Origin: Pollutimonas nitritireducens
Lineage (GTDB): Bacteria; Pseudomonadota; Gammaproteobacteria; Burkholderiales; Burkholderiaceae_B
DNA length: 64,000 nucleotides
Direction of reading: 5' to 3'
Assembly (NCBI RefSeq): GCF_002849615.1
Contig: NZ_PDNV01000006.1
Location: 186,001 to 250,000 of the forward strand
Shown: piece by piece, positions 10,787-20,828 of the stretch
Numbering within the stretch: the stretch's first letter is position 1
Layout of the letters: the number at the start of each line of letters is the position of its first letter
The notes under the pieces: generated by a model
The model's input: only the letters and a program-made list of their open reading frames with translations
Databases searched by the model: none
What the model was told of the DNA's origin: nothing
Position numbers and translations under genes: made by a program

Positions 10787-12043
10787 TTAACGGTCGATTT
10801 CGCCAAACACAATGTCCAGGGTGCCGATAATGGTCACCGCGTCGGCAATCATGTGGCCGCGCGACATTTCATCGAGAGACTGCAAATGGGCGAAGCCGGG
10901 CGCGCGAATTTTCATGCGATACGGCTTGTTGGCGCCATCGGACACCATATAGATGCCGAACTCGCCCTTGGGATGTTCTACCGCGGCGTAAGTTTCGCCG
11001 GCAGGCACATGCATGCCTTCGGTAAAAAGTTTGAAATGGTGAATCAGGTCTTCCATGCCGGTTTTCATGCGTTCGCGCTTGGGCGGCGCAACCTTGTGAT
11101 TCTCCACAATGACCGGGCCGGGATTGTTGCGCAACCACTCGACGCATTGGCGGATGATGCGGTTGCTTTCGCGCATTTCGGCAATACGCACCAGGTAGCG
11201 ATCATAGCAATCACCGTTGGTCCCTACGGGAATGTCGAAATCGAGGCGGTCGTAGACTTCGTAGGGCTGCATCTTGCGCAAATCCCATTCCACGCCGGAA
11301 CCGCGCAGCATGGGCCCGGTCATGCCCAGCGCCTTGGCGCGCTCGGGGTCAACCACGCCAATACCCACAAGACGCTGTTTCCAGATGCGGTTATCGGTGA
11401 GCAGGGATTCGTATTCGTCGACACAGGCCGGGAACCGATTGGTGAAATCTTCGATGAAATCCAGCAGCGATCCCGAGCGCGCGTCGTTCATGGCACGCAT
11501 TTCCTTGGCGCCACGATATTTGCTGGAATCGCCATACTGCGGCATGGCGCCAGGAAGGTCGCGGTATACGCCGCCCGGACGATAATAGGCCGCATGCATG
11601 CGGGCGCCGGACACCGCTTCGTAGCAATCCATCAGGTCTTCGCGTTCGCGGAACGCATACAGAAACACTGCCATGGCACCGACGTCGAGCGCATGCGAAC
11701 CTATCGACATGAGGTGGTTCAGCACGCGGGTGATTTCGTCGAACATGACGCGTATGTACTGCGCGCGCAGCGGCACCTCAATCCCCAGCAGATTCTCGAC
11801 GGCCATGACATAAGCATGTTCATTGCACATCATGGACACGTAGTCCAGGCGATCCATGTAAGGAAGCGCCTGCAAATAGGTTTTATGCTCGGCCAGCTTT
11901 TCAGTAGCCCTGTGCAGCAAGCCAATATGCGGATCGGCCCGCTGGATGACTTCGCCGTCCAGTTCAAGAACCAGCCGCAACACGCCGTGAGCGGCGGGAT
12001 GCTGGGGACCAAAGTTCAGTGTGTAGTTTTTAATTTCAGCCAT
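10787..12043 (-). CDS. nuoD: NADH-quinone oxidoreductase subunit D
   Basis: A 418-residue 49-kDa-type subunit, related to the large subunit of NiFe hydrogenases, which with NuoB forms the quinone-reduction site. The N-terminal loop [20 protein letters not shown] carries the conserved His residues that contact the quinone head group. The C-terminus has the family motif [25 protein letters not shown] (split here only in description). The gene lies 3 bp after nuoC. Length is as expected for a separate, non-fused NuoD. Confidence 0.96.
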   Translation of the reverse strand: MAEIKNYTLNFGPQHPAAHGVLRLVLELDGEVIQRADPHIGLLHRATEKLAEHKTYLQALPYMDRLDYVSMMCNEHAYVMAVENLLGIEVPLRAQYIRVMFDEITRVLNHLMSIGSHALDVGAMAVFLYAFREREDLMDCYEAVSGARMHAAYYRPGGVYRDLPGAMPQYGDSSKYRGAKEMRAMNDARSGSLLDFIEDFTNRFPACVDEYESLLTDNRIWKQRLVGIGVVDPERAKALGMTGPMLRGSGVEWDLRKMQPYEVYDRLDFDIPVGTNGDCYDRYLVRIAEMRESNRIIRQCVEWLRNNPGPVIVENHKVAPPKRERMKTGMEDLIHHFKLFTEGMHVPAGETYAAVEHPKGEFGIYMVSDGANKPYRMKIRAPGFAHLQSLDEMSRGHMIADAVTIIGTLDIVFGEIDR

Positions 12044-12046
12044 GTT

Positions 12047-12658
12047 TTAGCGCCCTGCTCCGTAGCCTTCTTCACGCACGACACGCGGAGTGATCTCACG
12101 CGGTTCGATCGTAACGGGTTGGTATATGACCCGTTGCTGTTCGGTGTCGTAGCGCATTTCCACTGTGCCTGACAAAGGAAAATCCTTGCGGAAGGGATGT
12201 CCGATGAATCCGTAGTCGGTAAGTATGCGGCGCAGATCGGGGTGGCCTTCAAACACAATGCCGTAAAGATCGAAGGCTTCGCGCTCGAACCAGTTCACAG
12301 ATGGCCAGACGTCGATCAACGAGGGCAAAACAGGGAACTCGTCGTTGGGAACAAAGGCACGGACGCGCAGGCGCCAGTTATGCTTGACGGACAGCAAATG
12401 GGTCACCACCGCGAACCGCTGGGGATGCAAACCGGGGTCCACCACCAAGGTAGGCGCACCCCAACCGGAGTAATCGACACCGCAGACGTCGATACAGGTA
12501 TCAAAGCCCAGCGACGCATTATCGCGCAGGGCAGTACAGGTATCGATCCAGTCTTTGGCGGGAACCTCGAGCGTCAGCTCGTTCAGGGCCAGCTTAAGCA
12601 TGGCGGATTCGCCAAAGGCAGCCAACAGGTTAGTTTGTAGCGTTTCAAGCCGAGTCAT
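12047..12658 (-). CDS. nuoC: NADH-quinone oxidoreductase subunit C
   Basis: A 203-residue 30-kDa-type subunit of the peripheral arm, separate from NuoD as in most proteobacteria outside the enterics. The signature [20 protein letters not shown] and the following [20 protein letters not shown] are intact. No cofactors are bound; it scaffolds NuoD and NuoB. Start [16 protein letters not shown] at 12658 follows nuoB by 41 bp. Confidence 0.96.
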   Translation of the reverse strand: MTRLETLQTNLLAAFGESAMLKLALNELTLEVPAKDWIDTCTALRDNASLGFDTCIDVCGVDYSGWGAPTLVVDPGLHPQRFAVVTHLLSVKHNWRLRVRAFVPNDEFPVLPSLIDVWPSVNWFEREAFDLYGIVFEGHPDLRRILTDYGFIGHPFRKDFPLSGTVEMRYDTEQQRVIYQPVTIEPREITPRVVREEGYGAGR

Positions 12659-12699
12659 AATTCAAGCAGTTCAACGTTAAGGGTGACAGCCAAATCGGC

Positions 12700-13176
12700 T
12701 TAGCGCGCAATGGTGTTTGTCAAACGGATCTTGTTCTGCAACTGCAACAGCGCGTACACCAGTGCTTCTGCCGTCGGAGGACACCCGGGCACGTAGACGT
12801 CCACTGGAACGATGCGATCACAGCCGCGAACCACCGAGTACGAGTAGTGATAATAGCCACCCCCGTTGGCACAGGAGCCCATGGACACCACCCAACGGGG
12901 CTCGGCCATCTGGTCGTAAACTTTGCGCAAGGCCGGCGCCATTTTATTGCACAAGGTGCCTGCAACGATCATGAGATCGGATTGCCGGGGACTTGGGCGA
13001 AATATAATGCCGAATTGATCCAGGTCGTAGCGTGCCGCGCCGGCGTGCATCATCTCGACCGCGCAACAGGCAAGTCCGAAGCTCATGGGCCACAGGGAAC
13101 CCGTCTTCGCCCAGTTCAGAAACTTGTCTGCGCTGGTGGTTACAAAACCTTCTTTCATAATGCCGTCGATAGCCAT
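12700..13176 (-). CDS. nuoB: NADH-quinone oxidoreductase subunit B (N2 cluster)
   Basis: A 158-residue subunit holding the terminal N2 4Fe-4S cluster that reduces quinone. The tandem cysteines in [19 protein letters not shown], the third Cys in [15 protein letters not shown] and the fourth in [12 protein letters not shown] are all present. It is encoded 39 bp after nuoA. Length is standard for a betaproteobacterial NuoB. Confidence 0.97.
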   Translation of the reverse strand: MAIDGIMKEGFVTTSADKFLNWAKTGSLWPMSFGLACCAVEMMHAGAARYDLDQFGIIFRPSPRQSDLMIVAGTLCNKMAPALRKVYDQMAEPRWVVSMGSCANGGGYYHYSYSVVRGCDRIVPVDVYVPGCPPTAEALVYALLQLQNKIRLTNTIAR

Positions 13177-13215
13177 AATATTGCCTATTTACCATTCAAT
13201 ACAGGAGCGGGGCTA

Positions 13216-13575
13216 CTATTCCCAATCCAGCGCACCTTTCTTCCACTCGTAGATGAATCCTACGGTGAGCAGGCTCAAAAACACGAGCACCGTCCAGAAC
13301 CCAACCATGCCGATAGTGCCATTGGCAATTGCCCATGGGAACAGGAAAGCGATCTCCAGGTCGAACATGATGAAGAGGATGGCGACCAGGTAATAGCGCA
13401 CATCGAACTTCATGCGCGAATCGCTGAATGCGTCGAAACCGCACTCGTAGGGAGAAAGTTTTTCAGCATAGGGACGATGCGGCCCTAGCAGGCGCCCAGC
13501 GCCCAGCAAGGCGAACCCGATGACGGTCGCAACGATAATAAACAGTAGAACGGGAAAGTACTCTTGCAGATTCAT
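13216..13575 (-). CDS. nuoA: NADH-quinone oxidoreductase subunit A
   Basis: A 119-residue, three-helix membrane subunit and the first gene of the nuo operon. I chose the start [17 protein letters not shown] at 13575, because a longer open frame of over 120 extra codons upstream has no resemblance to NuoA and lies in the intergenic region. The conserved loop [20 protein letters not shown] is intact (the Cys in this loop is the active/deactive switch residue in mitochondria). The promoter should lie between here and the terminator at 13856-13883. Confidence 0.95.
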   Translation of the reverse strand: MNLQEYFPVLLFIIVATVIGFALLGAGRLLGPHRPYAEKLSPYECGFDAFSDSRMKFDVRYYLVAILFIMFDLEIAFLFPWAIANGTIGMVGFWTVLVFLSLLTVGFIYEWKKGALDWE

Positions 13576-13855
13576 GCCAAGCAACCAATCACGATAAGTA
13601 AACCCTCGGATTGTAGCATTTTGATATCGGCATTCGGGCGAAGACGGCCGAACTGAAACATGTTGATGATATAAATCAAAGGCGCTTGAGGGATGATACG
13701 CAGGCGCTTCCAAATTTTTGCAATCAAAAGGCAGGCGACCATTCTTCACAACTGCCAGACCTGCCGCCATGGCACATTTTTTTCCGCACAGAAGGCCGCT
13801 CCAAGGCCCTGAATCAATACGTTGATCCAACCCTATAACAACGGCCCGGCCATAC
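13576..13855. other. Intergenic leader upstream of the nuo operon
   Basis: About 280 bp between nuoA and the porin terminator. It must hold the nuo promoter(s) on the minus strand. It is A/T-richer near 13660-13730. I did not find a -35/-10 pair good enough to call, and I see no small gene or RNA. Confidence 0.5.
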
Positions 13856-13883
13856 AAAAAGCCACTCCGAAGAGTGGCTTTTT
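13856..13883. terminator. Rho-independent terminator behind the porin gene
   Basis: A perfect 12-bp stem (AAAAAGCCACTC / GAGTGGCTTTTT) with a CGAA tetraloop, A-tract on one side and T-tract on the other, so it can work in both directions. It lies about 85 bp past the porin stop and would insulate nuo from porin read-through. A second GC-rich hairpin (ACCCGG-CGAA-CCGGGT, flanked by GGC/GCC) sits at 13915-13938 in the porin 3' untranslated region. Confidence 0.9.
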
Positions 13884-13967
13884 GTTGCAAGATTGCGCTT
13901 GCTTCACTTAGCTCGGCAACCCGGCGAACCGGGTCGCCTCGGCGCATAGACTAGCTATGCAATCCGA

Positions 13968-15125
13968 TTAGAACTGGTGACGCAGACCAACACCGACCAG
14001 AGTCGAATCCAGGTCGTCTTGGAATACTACGTTCTTGGCGTACGAACCAATCGCGTAAACGTTGGTGCGCTTCGACAGGGCGTATGTGTAGCCCAAGCTG
14101 TATGTGTGCTGCTTTTCGAACTCACCAAGAGCGCCGTCAGGCGAGTTGGAAGGATCAGCCATTTGCCACGAAGCCAACAGCTTGCCGTTACCAATAGGGG
14201 CAGTCAGACCAACCAGGTAAGAGTTAACCTTCAGGCCGTCAAGCGAGCGGAAAGTACCAGTGCTTGTATCTGCAACGCCACCAGCGTTAACAGCGGGACC
14301 GAAGTCAGTACCCTGGAACCAGCCATCACGCGTCTGACCGAAGGCAACCATGGCTTTCACAACTTCGAAATCGTAGCTTGCACCCAAGTTCCACTGAGTG
14401 AACTTCGCATCGTCTGCGTCAAATTCGATACGGTCATAAGTAGCCGCTACACCGATAGGGCCGTTTGCATAACGCAATCCGGTAGTGATGCCTTTACCGT
14501 TGGCTTCGTCAGGATTGTTGACCAAACCGGGACGGTCGATATCCCAACCCTGGTTGCCGCTTACGTTAAACGAGTAACCAACACCGAACTGGAAGCCGGA
14601 GAAGTTAGGCGTTTGATACATAACCAAGTTGTCCCAACGCATTGTGTTGGCTGCGCTGAACGATGTACCGATGTTGGCTTGGCCAAAACCGGCGCCGAAA
14701 GGATCAGCCACGCCTGGCAGGTACTTGGAGGCAATATTGGTTTGACGACCAACGTCCAACTGACCCCAGGAATCGCCAGCCAAGCCCAATGTGGCTTGAC
14801 GACCGAACAGACGGCCACCTTGGGCGCTGTTGCCAGTGCCGAGGTCAAAGCCGCTTTCCAATTGGAACACAGCGCGCAGGCCATTACCCAGATCTTCGGA
14901 ACCTTTCAGGCCCCAACGATTGCCAGACTGAACGCCATTGATCATTCCGGTTTTCTTGGCCGAATAGTCGGTACGAACACCGGTTGTGCGGTTAACGACT
15001 GTGCCGTCAACTTTGTTGTAACCGATACCACCGTCCAGGATACCGTACAAGGTAACCGATGTTTCTGCCTGAGCAACGCCAGCGAAGCCAGCAATTAGAG
15101 CAGCAGCGAGCAGAGTCTTTTTCAT
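13968..15125 (-). CDS. Gram-negative trimeric porin (general outer-membrane porin)
   Basis: A 385-residue outer-membrane beta-barrel porin of the betaproteobacterial family. The Sec signal peptide MKKTLLAAALIAGFAGVAQA is followed by ETSVTLYGILDGGIGYNK. The family signature appears in SGNRWGLKGSEDLGNGLRAVF and SWGQLDVGRQTN. The protein ends in the aromatic RHQF, needed for BAM-mediated insertion. A GGAGA ribosome-binding site lies just upstream of the ATG. It would be an abundant diffusion channel for small hydrophilic solutes; the specificity cannot be read from sequence. Confidence 0.93.
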   Translation of the reverse strand: MKKTLLAAALIAGFAGVAQAETSVTLYGILDGGIGYNKVDGTVVNRTTGVRTDYSAKKTGMINGVQSGNRWGLKGSEDLGNGLRAVFQLESGFDLGTGNSAQGGRLFGRQATLGLAGDSWGQLDVGRQTNIASKYLPGVADPFGAGFGQANIGTSFSAANTMRWDNLVMYQTPNFSGFQFGVGYSFNVSGNQGWDIDRPGLVNNPDEANGKGITTGLRYANGPIGVAATYDRIEFDADDAKFTQWNLGASYDFEVVKAMVAFGQTRDGWFQGTDFGPAVNAGGVADTSTGTFRSLDGLKVNSYLVGLTAPIGNGKLLASWQMADPSNSPDGALGEFEKQHTYSLGYTYALSKRTNVYAIGSYAKNVVFQDDLDSTLVGVGLRHQF

Positions 15126-15531
15126 GTAAGAAATCTCCGTAGATTTGAGTAAACAGAGCAGCGACTTCCAAAACGAGTGCTGCTGCTCTTTCTAACTCCG
15201 CGATGGGAAGTTGAAGCTATTGCATCAAAATTCCGGGGCGCTGGCTATGGTGACGTTAGCAAAAGCGCTTGTTTTCTTTGTTTGTGTTGGGTGACAGCAA
15301 CAAACAGTCAATTTTCACTCGAACCAGCAAGGGTTTACCCTAGGTTTGGGTGTGGCCTCTCAGACACAAATTGCGTTGCAGCCCCATATTAATATTTATT
15401 TTAATTAGCCCGCACAAGCATCTGTTTTCATTACTGTTTGCTCGCATTCACCGACCGTGTCTAAACGCTTTCTTTTCAATGATTTGCGACCCTTTGGACG
15501 CGTTCTATCTGCAACCTTGGGGCGATTGAAG
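15126..15531. other. Gene-free spacer upstream of the porin
   Basis: About 400 bp between the porin start and the end of the DUF1513 gene. It holds the porin leader and an A/T-rich block near 15388-15408, suitable for a promoter on the minus strand. I could not fix -35/-10 boxes. No convincing coding frame, terminator or repeat was seen. Confidence 0.5.
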
Positions 15532-16683
15532 TCAGCCTTGTGTGGTTGCTGCAGCAGAATACCGCAACCGGCGAAGGTGGTTGTCCCAGGAAATTCCGGG
15601 GGACTGTTGGATCGTTTCGTCGCCACCCGGTACAGTCAGCCTCTGGAGTGTGCCTCTGCCACTACTAACGATGAACTGATATTCCTGCGCCGAGGCGACG
15701 CCGCAGCCGTCGGAAATATCGCGGCTTTCCAGAAACTTACCGCTTTGGGCATCCCAGAACAACACTTTTCCGCCAACCGGGCTTGACGTAGCAATAACAG
15801 TGCCCGCCAGGTTCGCTGCCATGGAACCCACATAATTGTTCATGCTGCGCAAGGCTTCATCAGGGCCAGTGAACAACTGTAGAGGCATCCCGCGACGATG
15901 GCGCCCTACCAATGGAGGACGATCCTGCGCAGTACCGGTGTACTGGCATCCAAACCACACTGCGCCAGCGGCATCGACAACCAGATGGCGAATGGACAGC
16001 TTACGCAAGGAGGGCTCCAGAAACACTTGCTCCAATAATTCACCGCTATGCATATCGACGTAGGCAAGCGAAGGGTGCATGGTGTCGCCATTCAGCTGCA
16101 GCTTTCCGTAGTCGGGATGCGTCAGGATGCCGCCATTTGCGACGCACACGGTGCGTCCATCGGGCATCAGCACGATTTCGTGTGGGCCGATTCCGCCGCT
16201 CGACCACTCGCCGAGACGTCGGTATTGCCCTTTTCCGCTGCTGTCGTATATACCCAGTACGCCCTGCCCCGCTTCGTACACGTTCTCTGTGGCCACCATG
16301 ATGTCGCCGTTCGGCGAATACACGCCGTGACCGTAGAAATGACGGCCGGGTGATGCCTGCATGGTCTGCGGGGGACTCTTGCCGGCAACATCGAACGTGA
16401 TCGCGAAAAAACCAGGTTGCCGCTCGAAGACGGTGGCTCGGCCACGGACGGGATCCAGGGCAAAGCTGTGCCCCCGGTCCGGCATGGGGATGACCAGCCG
16501 GTCGTTGCCCTTTTCATCGAAAACGGCCGCCTCATAGCGACCGTCATTCTTGCGTGCCGACAGATATAAGGAGCGGGAGTCGGTGCCGACAGGCGACGGT
16601 TGCGCACGCGCCGCGCCGATCGCAGTCGGCCCTGCCCCATACGCCGCCAATAGCGCCAGGAAGCGTCGACGGCTAATCTCCAT
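15532..16683 (-). CDS. Tat-exported DUF1513 beta-propeller-like protein
   Basis: About 383 residues from the ATG at 16683. It begins MEISRRRFLALLAAYGAG, a twin-arginine (SRRRFL) signal, so it is folded before export. The body has repeated beta-blade-like segments (GHSFALDPVRGRATVFERQPG, FYGHGVYSPNGDIMVATEN) typical of DUF1513. It overlaps the end of the imelysin gene by 11 bp, showing translational coupling. DUF1513 proteins are commonly the last gene of imelysin / di-heme oxidoreductase iron-related clusters, but their biochemical role is unknown. An in-frame start 14 codons upstream would add no signal features. Confidence 0.85.
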   Translation of the reverse strand: MEISRRRFLALLAAYGAGPTAIGAARAQPSPVGTDSRSLYLSARKNDGRYEAAVFDEKGNDRLVIPMPDRGHSFALDPVRGRATVFERQPGFFAITFDVAGKSPPQTMQASPGRHFYGHGVYSPNGDIMVATENVYEAGQGVLGIYDSSGKGQYRRLGEWSSGGIGPHEIVLMPDGRTVCVANGGILTHPDYGKLQLNGDTMHPSLAYVDMHSGELLEQVFLEPSLRKLSIRHLVVDAAGAVWFGCQYTGTAQDRPPLVGRHRRGMPLQLFTGPDEALRSMNNYVGSMAANLAGTVIATSSPVGGKVLFWDAQSGKFLESRDISDGCGVASAQEYQFIVSSGRGTLQRLTVPGGDETIQQSPGISWDNHLRRLRYSAAATTQG

Positions 16684-17806
16684 CGAGCGCATTGAAACCC
16701 ATTCTGACGTCGAACGCCGTCGCAACGTGCTCGTCGACCAGGACCTTGGCGTTCTTAGTCAATAAAGCAGCCAGCGTCAACTGACGGTACCCATCTTCGC
16801 TACTGATGAACTCGACAAATTCAACTGCACCACCGCTGTCAGGCATTGCCTTGAAGGTGTCATCGATGCGACGCAACTCCGCAAGTACGCTGTCATTTAT
16901 CCAAGCTTCGTCGCTGCCATATCGGTATCCACCGGCCCGGTAGAAGCGCAGCATACCTTGCGCGGAAGCGGCCATCGATGCCATGGACTGCCCGCTGCGC
17001 CAAAACGGAGCGCGCTTCGGCTTCACCGAGCCAATACCGTCGCCCAACACCGGCAAAAGCTTGACGTCGCGCGCAAATTGCAAACCAGTGGATAGGGCCT
17101 TGATGGCCTCTGCCGCAACTTCCTGCTCGGTACGATATAAGGAGTTGCCTTGTGACGGCCGCGCAAATTGCTGGGCGTAAATTCCCCCAGGCCGCCACTC
17201 GCTGGCCAATTCAGAGCCCAATTTTTCCAGATTGCCGGCGATCGACATCGCATACGAGCACGCCTCCGGACTCACCTTGACGGGGGTGGCGCCGGTCGCC
17301 ATGCCGGCCAGCAGACCATCTTCGCGATACAGTATGTATTCGAGCGCAGGCAGGCCTTGTATGGCCACGCTATGAGTAGAGAGCTCGGACGCATTCGGGA
17401 TCGCCTCGGGCTTCGTCAACACGCCTTGCACCTGACGCAGGGTGATGCCGCGCGGATCGGGCCAGAAATTGAGCTTTTCATAGCGGTTGGCTTTTACCAA
17501 CGGCCCGAAGCGCAGAAACTCAATACCGGCCCAGGCCTTGACCAGCCTGGCGAAGTCCTTATCGATACGTCGAGCGCCATTTTTGTCGGGTGCGACACAC
17601 CAGCCCTGCAAGGTGGCATTCAGGTGATCGGCAGCCAAGTGGAAGCCCTGCATGGCGGGGCTGATGTAGCCAGTAGTAAGCCGTTTTCCAAAATCGGCGG
17701 GAAGCTCGCCCGCAGCCGATGACATGGCTGGAAGAAGTGCGGCAGCGCACAACACGGGGCGCAGCCACACGAAGCACAAGCGGGAAATCGAGAACGTTCT
17801 AGTCAT
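16673..17806 (-). CDS. Imelysin-family periplasmic protein (second copy, variant motif)
   Basis: A 377-residue exported protein with a signal peptide (positively charged start, hydrophobic stretch ending LLPAMSSAAG). The imelysin fold is suggested by a bundle of amphipathic helices and the region SVAIQGLPALEYILYRE, which aligns with the family GxHxxE site (GYHAIE in the neighbour at 19330). Here it reads GLPALE, so the motif His is replaced while the Glu is kept. It lies 5 bp from the di-heme oxidoreductase gene and overlaps the DUF1513 gene. Likely periplasmic and iron-related; the lost His suggests a structural or altered metal role. Confidence 0.85.
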   Translation of the reverse strand: MTRTFSISRLCFVWLRPVLCAAALLPAMSSAAGELPADFGKRLTTGYISPAMQGFHLAADHLNATLQGWCVAPDKNGARRIDKDFARLVKAWAGIEFLRFGPLVKANRYEKLNFWPDPRGITLRQVQGVLTKPEAIPNASELSTHSVAIQGLPALEYILYREDGLLAGMATGATPVKVSPEACSYAMSIAGNLEKLGSELASEWRPGGIYAQQFARPSQGNSLYRTEQEVAAEAIKALSTGLQFARDVKLLPVLGDGIGSVKPKRAPFWRSGQSMASMAASAQGMLRFYRAGGYRYGSDEAWINDSVLAELRRIDDTFKAMPDSGGAVEFVEFISSEDGYRQLTLAALLTKNAKVLVDEHVATAFDVRMGFNALDGD

Positions 17807-17811
17807 TAGGC

Positions 17812-19320
17812 CTACAAGGATTCCAGGAACAATATCAGGTCTGCGCGCTGTGCAGGGGTCATGGCCACAACACGATCACGCGCAACCTGCGCCTCGCCGC
17901 CATGCCACAAAATGGCTTCCAGCAGGGAGCGCGCCCGTCCATCGTGCAGCCAGGTTGCATTGGGGTTCACCGTTTTAGTCAGCCCTATACCCCACAATGG
18001 CGGAGTGCGCCATTCGCGCCCGCCGGCGTCGCCCTCGTCCTGGCCGTCGGCCAGGCCGGAGCCCATATCATGCAACAGTAAGTCGGTATAAGGCCAGATC
18101 AATTGAAAACGATGTTCGGCGCGTTTGGCGTCGCGGCTCGTCACATATTTAGGTACATGACAGGCTACGCAATTGGACTCGTAGAACAAGCGCTTCCCGG
18201 CCAGCACCCGCTCATCGTTCACGTTGCGTCGCTGTGGCAAGGCAAGATTTTGAGAGTACGTCGTCACGAACTCCATGAGCCGTCCCGGCACCTCATGCTC
18301 ACCCAAATGCTCTTGTGCTCCATGAGGGAACTCAAAACAGGAGGTCTGCGCCGGCATACAATCGCCGTAGTGGCTCGGAAACATGGGCGTGGACAGGCCC
18401 ATGTCGCCAGAAAATGCGTTGGCGGACTGATGTTCGACCGTCGGCTGACCCGCCTTCCAGTTGAAGCGGCCCAGCACCTGCTTGCCTGTGCGCACGTCGG
18501 TTATCCAGTTCGGCCGTCCGGATATACCGTCAGGTTTAGCGACGGCAGCATGGGCCAGGATGTCATCTTGGTGTATGGACTCAAGCAGTCCAAGGCCTAG
18601 CATGGGGGGTGCCAGCCGTGGCGAGAAGCGCACATCGGGATGCAAGGGGCCATAACCCAGATCATTAACACGATAGGTCGGCTCCATCAGTGCCACTGTT
18701 TCGCCTCCGTTGAGCTTGACGGGAACTTCGCGATAATCAATCTGTATGCTGCCTTCAGCAGCCATTCCGGGTACGGCAAAGGGCTGCAGCTGGTGCCCGT
18801 AAACCGGATCGGGTAATGAGGCTACTTCGCCCTGGTGCAGGCGTTTGCGCGCCTCCTCGCTGCTGCCCGGTATGGAGAGCCTCAGTAATAAAGCAACCAC
18901 ATCGCTACGCTCCAGCGGATCGAACCCAGGGACGGTACCCCTACCGTCCTTCACGTGACACGCCTGGCAGGATCGTGCATTCGACAAGGGTCCGAGCCCA
19001 TCCGACGCCTGGGTAGACGATGGCGAAGACACCCAATCTTTCCTGAACAAGCCATTTCCCACCATGAATTCCTGCCGGCCTTCGAAGGTCAGATTGGCGG
19101 CTGGATGCGAAAAAATATCCGGATTGATCAGCTTCTTGACCGTGCCCGCGCCGCCTTGCATTGTTTCAAACTGTTCGGCTTGCGAAAAATCCGCCGTGGG
19201 ACGAGTGATCTCCAGGACCCGCGCGCGATCTTCTGCATTCAGATCGGAGCGCAGCACAGGGACAGCCGCGAACGCTGCCGTCGCCGTTGCCATGAAAACA
19301 ATACCAATTACGAATTTCAC
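17812..19320 (-). CDS. Di-heme oxidoreductase family (DUF1111/DHOR) c-type cytochrome
   Basis: A 502-residue periplasmic protein with signal peptide MKFVIGIVFMATATAAFAA. It has two c-type heme sites: ARSCQACHVKDGRG at about residue 137 and YESNCVACHVPKYV at about 385. This two-domain layout matches the di-heme oxidoreductase family that accompanies imelysin proteins in Fur-regulated clusters. An electron-transfer or metal/thiol redox role in periplasmic iron handling is likely, but the substrate is not known. Neighbours are 9 bp (19330) and 5 bp (17806) away, so it is co-transcribed. Confidence 0.88.
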   Translation of the reverse strand: MKFVIGIVFMATATAAFAAVPVLRSDLNAEDRARVLEITRPTADFSQAEQFETMQGGAGTVKKLINPDIFSHPAANLTFEGRQEFMVGNGLFRKDWVSSPSSTQASDGLGPLSNARSCQACHVKDGRGTVPGFDPLERSDVVALLLRLSIPGSSEEARKRLHQGEVASLPDPVYGHQLQPFAVPGMAAEGSIQIDYREVPVKLNGGETVALMEPTYRVNDLGYGPLHPDVRFSPRLAPPMLGLGLLESIHQDDILAHAAVAKPDGISGRPNWITDVRTGKQVLGRFNWKAGQPTVEHQSANAFSGDMGLSTPMFPSHYGDCMPAQTSCFEFPHGAQEHLGEHEVPGRLMEFVTTYSQNLALPQRRNVNDERVLAGKRLFYESNCVACHVPKYVTSRDAKRAEHRFQLIWPYTDLLLHDMGSGLADGQDEGDAGGREWRTPPLWGIGLTKTVNPNATWLHDGRARSLLEAILWHGGEAQVARDRVVAMTPAQRADLILFLESL

Positions 19321-19329
19321 TGTTTCACA

Positions 19330-20625
19330 CTATTTGAAAATGGCGTCAGGTTGATCCAGACTGTCGGAGCCTTCCAGTTCGATAGCACCAAGCTCAAGCG
19401 CCGCTATGACGCGCTCGATGCTGCGTGTCTGCGCTACCAGGCCATCCACCACGGCCTGTACGACGGCATTGCCCTTCTCATTGCCCTGCGCGATCATCTG
19501 GTCGTAGGTTTCAACAGTTTCAGCATGATGCTTCATCGCCTGCATCGCCTTGAGCGTGGCATTGAGCTTCTCGTGCATTTCTGCATCCAGCTTTGGATCA
19601 CGCTCCTTGACGAGCCCGGAAAGACTTGCGCCTTGGACCACGGACCCGTCCACGCGCTTGTAGTGTCCTTGGTACACATTCATCATTCCTACCTGATCGT
19701 AGAAATGAGAGTTGTGAGTATTATCGGAAAAGCAGTCGTGCTCTTCTTCTGGATCGTGCAGCATCAGGCCAAGCTTGATACGCTCGCCGGCAAGTTCACC
19801 ATACGACAGGCTACCCAGTCCGGTAAGCATGGCCGTCAACCCGGCCTTCGGGTTCTCTTGCACAGCCTTGCGCGCTTCACCCTGCGCCTGCCAGTTAGCT
19901 ACCATTTCTTCCAGGTCGGCAATAAGCAGTTCTGTGGCGACCTTCAGGTACTGGCCGCGGCGCTCGCAGTTTCCACCGGTGCAGTTGGCCGTGTCGTAGT
20001 CAGTGTGCGGACGGTTGCCCGCATGCCGCTGTTGCGGTGTACCGCTGCGATCGACCGGGGCCGGTCCGGTACCGTTGACATCCTGACCCCACAGCAAAAA
20101 CTCGATGGCGTGATAGCCGGAAGATACGTTGGCTTCGTTGCCATCGGCTTCATGCAGCACGTCTCGCAACAACGCGGTGCTAATGTTGCTGGCATCCATC
20201 TTCTTCCCGCCAACGCTCAAGTTTTTGTTGGCGATGACGTTGACAACATAATAGGCGTTGGCGTCGGAATCGGTGCCGTACGAGGCGTCCACATAATCGA
20301 TCATGCCTTCGTCAAGTGGCCACGCATTGACGCGACCTTCCCAGTCGTCGACTATCGGATTGCCGAAGCGGTACGCTTCTGTCTGCTGGTAAGGAACACG
20401 TGCCAGTATCCAGGCATCGCGGGCTGCTTCCAACGTGGCGGGACTCGGCTTGGCAAGCAGACCCGCAATGGACTTTTGCAAATCGCGTGCGGTGCGGAGT
20501 GCGTCTTCATAACTGGCCTGCGCGACATCGGCATACGTCTTGACGACCGCCTTGGGTTCCACAGCGGCATACGCCCCCGTGCTTATCAGGGCCGCCATTG
20601 TGGCTGCCAGCAAGAATTTATGCAT
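19330..20625 (-). CDS. Imelysin-family iron-regulated protein (IrpA-like)
   Basis: About 431 residues from the ATG at 20625, preceded by a GGGGG-rich ribosome-binding site and starting with signal peptide MHKFLLAATMAALISTGAYA. The canonical imelysin GxHxxE motif is present in SSGYHAIEFLLWGQD. A Cys pair (NCTGGNCERRG) lies mid-protein. It is the first gene of a four-gene operon. A Fur-like palindrome sits 76 bp upstream. IrpA-type imelysins are periplasmic or envelope proteins induced by iron limitation; the direct metal-binding role in this organism is inferred. Confidence 0.88.
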   Translation of the reverse strand: MHKFLLAATMAALISTGAYAAVEPKAVVKTYADVAQASYEDALRTARDLQKSIAGLLAKPSPATLEAARDAWILARVPYQQTEAYRFGNPIVDDWEGRVNAWPLDEGMIDYVDASYGTDSDANAYYVVNVIANKNLSVGGKKMDASNISTALLRDVLHEADGNEANVSSGYHAIEFLLWGQDVNGTGPAPVDRSGTPQQRHAGNRPHTDYDTANCTGGNCERRGQYLKVATELLIADLEEMVANWQAQGEARKAVQENPKAGLTAMLTGLGSLSYGELAGERIKLGLMLHDPEEEHDCFSDNTHNSHFYDQVGMMNVYQGHYKRVDGSVVQGASLSGLVKERDPKLDAEMHEKLNATLKAMQAMKHHAETVETYDQMIAQGNEKGNAVVQAVVDGLVAQTRSIERVIAALELGAIELEGSDSLDQPDAIFK

Positions 20626-20700
20626 ATATATCGATCCCCCCGGGCCACGCCCGATTCCTGAAATTATTGAACCTTTCCCCAGGTTCAGCAGATTGGAAGT

Positions 20701-20719
20701 GTAAACGATTTGCATTTAC
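20701..20719. promoter_or_regulatory. Candidate Fur box upstream of the imelysin operon
   Basis: The 19-mer GTAAACGATTTGCATTTAC is an imperfect palindrome (GTAAA...TTTAC). Read on the minus strand it matches 12 of 19 positions of the E. coli Fur consensus by my count. It lies 76 bp upstream of the first imelysin gene, a location suited to iron-dependent repression. The adjacent Ku gene on the other strand starts 110 bp away. Confidence 0.6.
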
Positions 20720-20828
20720 GCAGACAAACGTCGGATGCAATAGGTCGTAGCGCAACCGGTCTGATGGGCACGTTAATTGCTTTGCTATTCAGCCGTCCTT
20801 AGAGACTTCTACGCAGCAAGGGGATGAT

